Assembly: GCA_001751015.1 (NCBI GenBank)
Contig: MAXM01000290.1
Span: 1-10,586, forward strand
Direction of reading: 5' to 3'
Origin: Desulfobacterales bacterium C00003106
GTDB lineage: Bacteria; Desulfobacterota; Desulfobacteria; Desulfobacterales; C00003106
Length of the DNA: 10,586 bases
In this document: positions 1-4,906 of the stretch, piece after piece
Layout of the letters: every line of letters begins with the position of its first letter
How positions within the stretch are numbered: position 1 is the first letter of the stretch
Made by a program: the position numbers and the translations under genes
Notes under the pieces: generated by a model
Databases searched by the model: none
Seen by the model: the letters and a program-made list of their open reading frames with translations, nothing else
What the model was told of the DNA's origin: nothing

Positions 1-24
1 CCGATTCTGTGTGAAAAAAATCAC

Positions 25-63
25 TTGTCTTGAGTCTCAATTAGGTATATTATTGAGACTCAA
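25..63 (+). promoter_or_regulatory. Promoter and paired palindromic operator of the Phd/PIN toxin-antitoxin operon
   Basis: A sigma70-like promoter is visible: -35 TTGTCT at 25-30, a 17-base spacer, and -10 TATTAT at 48-53. Two copies of an 11-base palindrome overlap it: TTGAGTCTCAA at 30-40 and TTGAGACTCAA at 53-63, with centres 23 bases apart. Together 30-41 and 52-63 form a perfect 12-base inverted repeat. Paired palindromes covering -35 and -10 are what an autorepressing Phd/YefM antitoxin would bind as two dimers, so conditional cooperativity is plausible. A strong ribosome site (GGAGG at 66-70, seven bases before the ATG) follows. The operator role is inferred from position and symmetry. 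Confidence 0.72.
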
Positions 64-77
64 TTGGAGGTGAGACT

Positions 78-365
78 ATGAAATTCTTAAGTGTCAGAGA
101 TTTAAAGACAAAATCTTCACAAGTTTGGAAGGATTTACCGGAGCAAAAGGAAATGGTCGTGACAAGCAACGGTCGGCCCATCGCCCTTCTTTCATCGATT
201 AATGAAAACAATCTTGAACAAGTTTTAACTGCCTTTAGACGCGCTCGATCGACGAATGCCTTGGCGTCAATTCAATACGATTCCATTCAAAAGGGGACTG
301 ATATGATATCCATGGATGAGATAAATGCTGAAATTGAAGTAATAAGGTCTAAACGTAAAAGATGA
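78..365 (+). CDS. Phd/YefM-family antitoxin
   Basis: This 95-residue protein is the likely antitoxin of the PIN toxin encoded directly downstream. The N-terminal half (about residues 1-45) has the Phd/YefM pattern: a short strand and helix (FLSVRDLKTK), then a hairpin with VVTSNGRPIALL at 27-38, the hallmark 'xxNGxPxAxL' segment of the DNA-binding fold. The C-terminal half is polar and helical and ends in a basic tail (RSKRKR); in this family that part wraps the toxin. The ATG at 78 has a strong Shine-Dalgarno site seven bases upstream. The stop (TGA 363-365) overlaps the toxin start as ATGA, so the genes are probably translationally coupled. By family analogy it should neutralise the toxin and repress the operon through the upstream palindromes. 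The family call is firm; the function is inferred. Confidence 0.85.
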   Translation: MKFLSVRDLKTKSSQVWKDLPEQKEMVVTSNGRPIALLSSINENNLEQVLTAFRRARSTNALASIQYDSIQKGTDMISMDEINAEIEVIRSKRKR

Positions 366-793
366 AAATTGTATTGGACACAAATGTTCTTATCTCTGGC
401 CTGCTTACCCCTTTCGGCCCAAGCGGTGAAATTGTTCGGATGGTATTCTCAGGCGAACTTACAGTGTGTATAGATGCCAGGATCTTAGCAGAATATAGGG
501 ATGTTCTTCACCGTCCAAAGTTTAAATTCAATCAGGACCATATTGGCATATTGCTTGACTTTATAAAGCAATACGGCCAGTTTACTTCAAGCTTGCCACT
601 AAAGAATCGTTTGCCGGATCCCGACGATGAGCCATTTCTCGAAGTTGCCATTGCCGGAATGGCAAAATCTTTGGTCACAGGAAATAGAAAACATTACCCT
701 TCTTCAGTTTTTAAGGGGATAAATATTTTTTCTCCCTCTGAATTTCTTGAATTTTATAGAAAACAAGATAACGACACAGAACCAAGCGCTTAG
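362..793 (+). CDS. PIN-domain toxin (COG1569-type putative ribonuclease)
   Basis: This is a 143-residue PIN-domain protein, probably a metal-dependent endoribonuclease toxin. It opens with the diagnostic strand IVLDTNVLISGLL (Asp6), has an acidic helix AEYRDVL (Glu44), then PDPDDEPFLEVA (Asp86, Asp88, Asp89, Glu94), and TGNRKHYP around 106-113. These are the expected acidic metal-binding positions. In many PIN proteins the residue after TG is Asp; here it is Asn108, which also occurs in the COG1569 group, so I do not treat the protein as inactive. Length is normal for the group. The start overlaps the antitoxin stop by four bases (ATGA). The stop codon TAG (791-793) overlaps the edge of a truncated palindromic repeat, so the last residues and stop may have been shaped by that insertion. 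Confidence 0.87.
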   Translation: MKIVLDTNVLISGLLTPFGPSGEIVRMVFSGELTVCIDARILAEYRDVLHRPKFKFNQDHIGILLDFIKQYGQFTSSLPLKNRLPDPDDEPFLEVAIAGMAKSLVTGNRKHYPSSVFKGINIFSPSEFLEFYRKQDNDTEPSA

Positions 794-873
794 GGCTCGG
801 CAAAAAATAACTTGGTAGAATTTGCGCCCGAATTTGCCGTAGCTTTAATCGATCTGATTGAGCAAAACCGCAG
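792..873. repeat. Half copy of a palindromic MITE-like element
   Basis: These 82 bases are identical, with no mismatch by my reading, to the reverse complement of 8360-8441, the right arm of the full palindromic element at 8261-8441. The outer end begins AGGGCTCGGC next to the stop codon of the PIN toxin gene. Similarity ends abruptly at 873, a few bases before the point that would be the palindrome centre; the second arm is absent and unrelated sequence follows. This is a truncated, hairpin-incapable remnant. Perfect identity over 7.5 kb suggests recent spread or gene conversion. Confidence 0.85.
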
Positions 874-904
874 AAATTATAGTCTACTTTTCGCACACCT
901 CCCC

Positions 905-933
905 TTGACATGATGGTACCACTACAGTACTAT
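905..933 (+). promoter_or_regulatory. Strong promoter of hicAB
   Basis: A consensus -35 TTGACA (905-910) and a -10 TACTAT (928-933) are separated by 17 bases; the AT-rich run continues to 939. The expected transcription start is about 940, which coincides with the preferred hicA ATG. No Shine-Dalgarno site precedes that ATG, so the transcript may be leaderless. GTAC occurs at both ends of a short spacer inside the promoter (about 916-930), a possible but weak operator. Confidence 0.65.
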
Positions 934-939
934 ATAATT

Positions 940-1131
940 ATGCCGAGAAAAATTAAACAAATTATAAAAGAACTTGAAAAAGAGGGATTTTCCAATCGGG
1001 GAGGGAAAGGCAGGCATCGTAACTTTTTTCATGAAAAGGGAGTTGCCCTCACTATTTCTGGTAAACTTAACGATGATGCAAAGCCATACCAAGAGAAATT
1101 AGTCAGGCAAAAGATAGAAGAGGTCAAGTAA
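940..1131 (+). CDS. hicA: HicA-family mRNA interferase toxin
   Basis: This 63-residue protein has the HicA dsRBD-like fold pattern: an N-terminal helix (IKQIIKELEKEGF), the strand carrying GGKGRHRNFFH with the catalytic His at about 26 (in place of the usual G-S-H-x), then ALTISGKLNDDAKPYQ and a C-terminal helix (EKLVRQKIEEV). HicA toxins cleave mRNAs and tmRNA independently of translation. I chose the ATG at 940 rather than the one at 910 because 910 lies in the -35 box, its extra ten residues do not resemble HicA, and the family normally starts just before this helix. The stop overlaps the hicB start by one base (TAATG). The segment after the second strand (GKLNDDAKPYQ) belongs to a HicA subgroup that differs from the E. 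coli type. Confidence 0.85.
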   Translation: MPRKIKQIIKELEKEGFSNRGGKGRHRNFFHEKGVALTISGKLNDDAKPYQEKLVRQKIEEVK

Positions 1132-1484
1132 TGAAAGAGCGTAATCGTTATTTAAAAATTGTTGAATGGTCTGAAGAGGATAAGTGCTATGTTGGTTCTG
1201 TTCCAGGGTGGCTTGGCACTTGTTGTCATGGTGATAATGAAGAAAAAGTATATCATGAACTCTGCCAGATAGTTGATGAGTGGATAGAAATATACAAAAA
1301 AGGGGGCAATCCTTTACCGCTATCAACTGTTGGGAAAAAATACTCGGGCAAGTTTCAACTTCGCCCTGGCTGCGAACTCCATCAAGCACTTGCAATCAAG
1401 GCTTTGCAGACCGGAGAAAGCTTAAATAATTTTTGTATAAAAGTTCTTAAACAATCTGTCAGCTCTGGATATCTCAGAGGGTAA
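1131..1484 (+). CDS. hicB: HicB-family antitoxin
   Basis: This 117-residue antitoxin pairs with the upstream HicA. Residues about 6-60 form the partial RNase H-like HicB domain: YLKIVEWSEEDKCYVGSVPG, the GTCCHGDNEEKVYHEL turn and helix, then VDEWIEIYKKGGNPLP. Residues about 72-110 form a ribbon-helix-helix DNA-binding module (GKFQLRPGCELHQALAIKAL, then SLNNFCIKVLKQS) of the kind that lets HicB repress its own promoter. The reading frame starts on the last base of the hicA stop (TAATG), which indicates coupled translation. Cys31-Cys32 next to His33 is unusual, but I attach no function to it. The order toxin then antitoxin is normal for hicAB. Confidence 0.88.
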   Translation: MKERNRYLKIVEWSEEDKCYVGSVPGWLGTCCHGDNEEKVYHELCQIVDEWIEIYKKGGNPLPLSTVGKKYSGKFQLRPGCELHQALAIKALQTGESLNNFCIKVLKQSVSSGYLRG

Positions 1485-1494
1485 CAAACGAGTG

Positions 1495-1550
1495 CACTTG
1501 ACCGGGAATAGCCGCCCGTTGTTTGTTCGGGCATCCCGGCCCGGCAAGTG
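1495..1550. repeat. Strong nested hairpin downstream of hicB
   Basis: Three nested stems can be read: CACTTG (1495-1500) with CAAGTG (1545-1550), CCGGGA (1502-1507) with TCCCGG (1534-1539), and GCCCG (1514-1518) with CGGGC (1528-1532), closing on a nine-base loop of T and G. No T-run follows on either strand, so it is not a classical intrinsic terminator. It might still block transcription between the two convergent units, or be a dispersed palindromic repeat; only one copy is in this window. Confidence 0.5.
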
Positions 1551-1587
1551 ACCCTTGGCGTTCGGGCGCGCGCAGCGCGCACTATCA

Positions 1588-1758
1588 TCACCGTTTGATG
1601 TCGCGGGGACTCGAACGGTCCATGTGGACCACCATGCATTCCAGCGGGCAGGGTTCGGTGGATCTCGCCTTGAAGGATTTTCCGGGGTAGGGGAGCTTGT
1701 CGTGCGGGAGCGGCTTTACGCCGCCCGGCAAATCGATTCGGGTAAGGAAAACTCGTGT
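1588..1758 (-). pseudogene. Possible gene remnant, unrecognised
   Basis: Read on the minus strand, this frame is open for 56 codons between an in-frame TAG (1761-1759) and a TGA (1590-1588). Its composition resembles coding sequence: 41 of 56 third positions are G or C, and the translation looks protein-like, with segments such as DLPGGVKPLPHDKLPYPGK and PLECMVVHMDRSSPRDIKR. It lacks an upstream ATG or GTG after the TAG and has no visible ribosome site; only a TTG and two internal ATGs are available. I do not recognise the family. It could be the tail of a decayed gene downstream of the tRNA, a small unannotated protein, or chance in GC-rich DNA. Confidence 0.25.
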
Positions 1759-1789
1759 CTACGGGAACCTCATTGAAAACTGATATTGC

Positions 1790-1865
1790 TGGTAGGCGGT
1801 CGCGGATTTGAACCGCGGACTTCCACCGTGTGAAGATGGCACTCTCACCACTGAGTTAACCGCCC
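1790..1865 (-). tRNA. tRNA-Val (anticodon CAC)
   Basis: The reverse complement folds into a full 76-base cloverleaf. The acceptor stem is GGGCGGT with ACCGCCT, including a terminal G-U pair. The D arm is ACTC/GAGT and the anticodon stem CCATC/GGTGG. The seven-base loop TTCACAC puts CAC at positions 34-36 (window bases 1832-1830). The T arm is CGCGG/CCGCG with loop TTCAAAT, followed by discriminator A and an encoded CCA. CAC reads GUG codons, so it is the specialised valine isoacceptor. It lies 36 bases after the rluB stop on the same strand and may be co-transcribed with the operon; I see no clear promoter of its own. Because CCA is encoded, the nucleotidyltransferase in this operon is needed only for repair of this tRNA. 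Confidence 0.95.
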
Positions 1866-1901
1866 ATGTATTGTGGAGGCTGCAAGACATGCGTAAAAAT
1901 T

Positions 1902-2651
1902 CTATGGCTCAGGCAAGGCAATGTCAAGGTTTTTTTGAGCGGCTTGTTTCAAAACAGAAATTTCACGCGCCGTCAACGCGCGGAAGCTCCCCGGTTTCAG
2001 GCGTCCCAATCTGAGCGGACCATAACCTGTCCGTTTCAGCTTCAAAACCCGATGACCGACCACGGCGCACATTTTCCTGACCTGACGGTTTCTTCCTTCG
2101 CATATCCTGATCTCGATCCATGTATGTTTTTTTGTCTTGCCGATCATTTTTACGCGGGCAGGAGCGGTTTTTCTCCCGTCTATCACTACTCCGAAACGTA
2201 GCTGTTTGATTGCAGACGCATCAGGGACCCCCCTGACCTTTGCCTCATAGGTTTTTTCAACACCATGGCGGGGGTGCTGCAGGCGCTGGGCGAGCAATCC
2301 GTCATTGGTCAGGAGGAGAAGACCTTCGGTATCATAATCGAGTCTTCCCACCGGGAAAAGGCGTTCCCTGATCCCGGCTACAATATCCATGACAGTCGGT
2401 CTTCCCTGGGGGTCCCGCAGCGTAGTTACCATGCCTCTTGGTTTATTGAGTATCACGGTGAACTTTGGCTCAGGACCGGCCACGGCGCGTCCGTCCACCC
2501 GGATATCGTCCTTCCCGAATGTAACCGGGAACCCCGGTTCCCTGACCACCTCTCCATTGACCTTTACACGCCCCTCGCGGACAATGGTCCCGGATTTTCT
2601 GCGGGATGCGATTCCCGCACGTGCTAAGACGACTTGGATCCGCTCGGCCAC
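1902..2651 (-). CDS. rluB: 23S rRNA pseudouridine synthase, RsuA/RluB family
   Basis: This 249-residue enzyme isomerises uridine to pseudouridine in rRNA, most likely 23S (RluB type). An S4 RNA-binding domain occupies about residues 2-48 (ERIQVVLARAGIASRRK, then EGRVKVNGEVV). The catalytic domain carries LNKPRGMVTT near 68-77, the catalytic Asp105 in GRLDYDTEGLLLLTNDG, the KTYEAKVRG strand at 133-141, and the family-typical EGRNRQVRKM at 185-194. The start is a GTG at 2651 with GGAG five bases upstream. It overlaps the end of scpB by 28 bases, so translation is coupled. The order scpA-scpB-rluB is widespread in bacteria and supports the RluB assignment over RsuA, RluE or RluF. The S4 segment reads RRKSGTIVREG where most relatives have RRKAEELIREG, a mild variation. 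Confidence 0.92.
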   Translation of the reverse strand: MAERIQVVLARAGIASRRKSGTIVREGRVKVNGEVVREPGFPVTFGKDDIRVDGRAVAGPEPKFTVILNKPRGMVTTLRDPQGRPTVMDIVAGIRERLFPVGRLDYDTEGLLLLTNDGLLAQRLQHPRHGVEKTYEAKVRGVPDASAIKQLRFGVVIDGRKTAPARVKMIGKTKKHTWIEIRICEGRNRQVRKMCAVVGHRVLKLKRTGYGPLRLGRLKPGSFRALTAREISVLKQAAQKNLDIALPEP

Positions 2652-3178
2652 GATATCTCCAACTGCTCCATCTCATCCAGGCTCGGAAGACAGCCAAGCT
2701 CCCTTAATCCAAAGACCTCCAAAAAGCGTCTTGTTGTACCGTACAATATAGGACGACCAGGAAGGTCTTTGCGTCCGAGTACACGAATCAGGTCTTTTTC
2801 CAGGAGTGTCCTGAAAATCCCCGAGGAGTCCACTCCCCGCAAATGCTCCACATCGGTTCTCAATACCGGCTGCTTATAGGCGATTACAGCAAGGGTCTCA
2901 AGGGCCGCTCGACTCAGCCTGGCCGGGCTCAACTGCTTCAGCTTAACAATCCATTCCTTGTATTCAGGCCGGGTGCGAAATTGATATCCCCCTGCCACCT
3001 CATGCAGAATGAATCCGCGTTTTTCCGCCTCATAGTCGACCATCAACCCGCGCACAGCCTCTTTAATTTCCTGGACCGTGATATCATCCCCCAGCACAGA
3101 CTTGAGACGTTTGATGCTAAGCGCGCCATCTGTCACAAACAGGAGGCTTTCTATGATTGCTTTAAGATTATCCGCCAT
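2624..3178 (-). CDS. scpB: Segregation and condensation protein B
   Basis: ScpB forms the SMC-ScpA-ScpB condensin complex that compacts and segregates the nucleoid, binding ScpA as a dimer of paired winged-helix domains. The 184-residue sequence shows the first winged helix (LKAIIESLLFVTDGALSIKR at the start, then GGYQFRTRPEY) and the second (LSRAALETLAVIAYKQPVLR, then VDSSGIFRTLLEKDLI and GRPILYGTTRRFLEVFGL), as in typical ScpB. I prefer the ATG at 3178 (MADNLKAI) over the ATG at 3205: the shorter form starts where the family fold starts, has an AGGA just upstream, and overlaps scpA by 11 rather than 38 bases. The C-terminus is short and has no long acidic tail. It lies inside the trpS-scpA-scpB-rluB run. 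Confidence 0.92.
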   Translation of the reverse strand: MADNLKAIIESLLFVTDGALSIKRLKSVLGDDITVQEIKEAVRGLMVDYEAEKRGFILHEVAGGYQFRTRPEYKEWIVKLKQLSPARLSRAALETLAVIAYKQPVLRTDVEHLRGVDSSGIFRTLLEKDLIRVLGRKDLPGRPILYGTTRRFLEVFGLRELGCLPSLDEMEQLEISWPSGSKSS

Positions 3179-3890
3179 AGATCCTGATGATTCCCGAGTC
3201 TGCATGTTGCATTACACGAATCAGGTTCAGTCTGATCATCTCCAGAACGGCGAGGAACGTGATGATCAACATTTCCCTGGAATGCTCGCCAATGAATAGT
3301 TCCTGAAACGTGATGTCCTTTTTTTCGTCAAGGATTTCCATAAGTTCTGATATTTTCTGTTTGACCGAAATCATTTCCTTTGTGATGTCAACAAGGTGTT
3401 CTTTTGAAATACCCTTTGCGATTCGCTGAAAGGCGTCAATCAATTCGAAAAGCCCCACCGGCCTTAACGACCTGAGGTCTTTCGCCATATCAGTCATCTC
3501 TTCTGTCGCCGGCCGACAAAAGATGTCCCGATCCAGAAGAGACAAGCCGGAAAGCTTATCAGCGGCGTTTCTAATGCGCAGGAACTCTTCGAGCGGCCGC
3601 ACGATCTCCATACGAGGATCTTCTGTTTCCTCATCATTGTCCTGTTCCGCCGGGATGAGCATTCGGGATTTAATGTGCATCAGACTTGCAGCCATGACCA
3701 GAAAATCCCCGGACACCTCAAGAGAAAGTTCTTCCATGATCTCCATGTAGCCGAGATATTGCTCTACAATAATGGCAATGGGGATGTCATAGATGTCCAC
3801 GTCGTTTTTCTTGACTAAGTGCACAAGCAGATCCATAGGACCTTCAAAGACATCCTTTAACTGAACCTTATAAGCCTCCGTCATTGTCAT
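3168..3890 (-). CDS. scpA: Segregation and condensation protein A (bacterial kleisin)
   Basis: ScpA is the kleisin that closes the SMC ring and is held by the ScpB dimer. The 240-residue protein has the N-terminal signature VFEGPMDLLVHLVKKNDVDIYDIPIAIIVEQYL (about 14-45), then the helix with GDFLVMAASLMHIKSRMLIP. A charged linker (NDEETEDP) follows, and the C-terminal winged helix (TFQELFIGEHSREMLIITFLAVLEMIRL, ending RIYGG) would contact the SMC head. The ATG at 3890 overlaps the trpS stop as ATGA; a second in-frame ATG at 3884 is a possible alternative. It overlaps the scpB start at the other end. The tight packing implies stoichiometric production of the two condensin subunits. Confidence 0.93.
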   Translation of the reverse strand: MTMTEAYKVQLKDVFEGPMDLLVHLVKKNDVDIYDIPIAIIVEQYLGYMEIMEELSLEVSGDFLVMAASLMHIKSRMLIPAEQDNDEETEDPRMEIVRPLEEFLRIRNAADKLSGLSLLDRDIFCRPATEEMTDMAKDLRSLRPVGLFELIDAFQRIAKGISKEHLVDITKEMISVKQKISELMEILDEKKDITFQELFIGEHSREMLIITFLAVLEMIRLNLIRVMQHADSGIIRIYGG

Positions 3891-4870
3891 ATCTTCATTG
3901 CAGACCGCACCTCTTCCATAGTCTCGCGGGCAACAGCGCGCGCCTTTTCAGTCCCTTCCCGCAGGATATCCGCTACTTCTTCCTGATGATTTTCGTAATA
4001 CTCCCTTTTTTCCCGAATCGGAGCCAGAAATGCCGCAAGCCTCTCGGCCATGATCTTCTTGCACTCAACGCAACCGATCTCCGCGGCGCGACATTCTGCA
4101 TCAACCCTTTGTATGGTCTCCGCTTTTGAAAAAAGCTTGTGAAAAGCAAAGACATTGCAGACGTTCGGATCACCGGGATCCTTGCGTCTGGCACGCTGAG
4201 GATCAGTAACCATTTGACTGACCTTAGATGCAATATCGGCAGGTTTGTCCGAAAGATAGAGCGCATTGTTATAGCTTTTGCTCATCTTCCGTCCGTCAAT
4301 CCCAAGGAGCTTTGGTATGTTTGTGAGTATCGGGTCCGGAATCGGAAAGAGGCTTCCGTAGAAGTGATTGAACCTTCGCGCAATTTCCCTTGTCAATTCC
4401 ACGTGAGGAAGCTGATCTATCCCCACCGGGACCCTGTCCGCCTTGTAGATAATGATATCCGCAGCCTGTAAAACCGGATAGCCAAGAAAACCGTATGTGG
4501 AAAGATCTCTGTTGGCTATCTGCGCCTTCTGTTCCTTATAGGTAGGATTTCTTTCCAGCCACGGAAGAGGGGATATGGTGGAGAGAAGGACAAATAGTTC
4601 AGCATGTTCCTTCACGTGCGACTGAATAAACATGGTTGCCTTGTCACGGGAAAGGCCGACACTCAACCAGTCAATAAGCATCTCTTTCACATATGCCCTC
4701 AGATCTTTGGTGTCGGCATAGTCGCTTGTCAGGGCATGCCAGTCCGCCACAAAGAAAAAACAGTCATAGTCGTCCTGCAGGTTCTTCCAGTTTGCCAGCG
4801 CCCCGAAGAGGTTGCCGAGATGAAGTCTTCCGGTCGGACGCATTCCACTCACGATTCTCTTTTTTGTCAT
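3887..4870 (-). CDS. trpS: Tryptophanyl-tRNA synthetase
   Basis: This class I aminoacyl-tRNA synthetase charges tRNA-Trp and has a typical length of 327 residues. The adenylate motif of the HIGH type reads LHLGN at 16-20 after SGMRPTGR; the second signature is KMSKS at 195-199. Family-specific segments include FFFVADWHALTSDY, the PLPWLERNPTYKEQ loop, YGFLGYPVLQAADIIIYKAD (126-145) and GIDQLPHVELTREIARRFN. The ATG at 4870 is preceded by TTGAGG seven bases upstream; another ATG at 4874 is out of frame. The stop overlaps scpA. The CVECKK segment near the C-terminus resembles metal-binding cysteines seen in some TrpRS proteins, but with only two cysteines in view I draw no conclusion. Confidence 0.95.
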   Translation of the reverse strand: MTKKRIVSGMRPTGRLHLGNLFGALANWKNLQDDYDCFFFVADWHALTSDYADTKDLRAYVKEMLIDWLSVGLSRDKATMFIQSHVKEHAELFVLLSTISPLPWLERNPTYKEQKAQIANRDLSTYGFLGYPVLQAADIIIYKADRVPVGIDQLPHVELTREIARRFNHFYGSLFPIPDPILTNIPKLLGIDGRKMSKSYNNALYLSDKPADIASKVSQMVTDPQRARRKDPGDPNVCNVFAFHKLFSKAETIQRVDAECRAAEIGCVECKKIMAERLAAFLAPIREKREYYENHQEEVADILREGTEKARAVARETMEEVRSAMKI

Positions 4871-4906
4871 TCATAGACCTCAAGATAATAGTGTTCTCGG
4901 AATTCC

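Larger units (their letters stand above)
1485..1789. other. Convergent GC-rich intergenic region, no confident gene
   Basis: This stretch lies between the end of hicB (plus) and the 3' end of tRNA-Val (minus) and is clearly more GC-rich than the toxin-antitoxin DNA to its left. It holds the hairpin at 1495-1550, a GC-alternating tract around 1563-1580, and a minus-strand open frame at 1588-1758 that looks coding by composition but has no good start. I could not recognise an attachment-site duplicate of the tRNA 3' end, nor any known RNA family (tmRNA, RNase P, SRP RNA, tRNA-Sec were considered). Confidence 0.5.

Noticed and set aside
910..939. Upstream ATG start for hicA
   Set aside because: It overlaps the -35 box and would add residues not found in HicA proteins.
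1495..1550. Intrinsic terminator for hicAB or the rluB operon
   Set aside because: The hairpin is strong but has no T-run on either side.
1382..1639. An 85-codon minus-strand frame across the hicB end and GC-rich gap
   Set aside because: It overlaps the hicB coding end antisense, has low-complexity arginine/proline/threonine composition, and has no ribosome site. The frame at 1588-1758 looks better by codon pattern but is also uncertain.
1603..1640. A tRNA-like T-arm (GTTCGAGTC) on the minus strand
   Set aside because: The flanking bases do not pair into a five-base T stem and no acceptor, D or anticodon arms can be built.
1555..1776. A 73-codon plus-strand frame in the GC-rich gap
   Set aside because: No recognisable domain or ribosome site, and it conflicts with the more coding-like minus frame.
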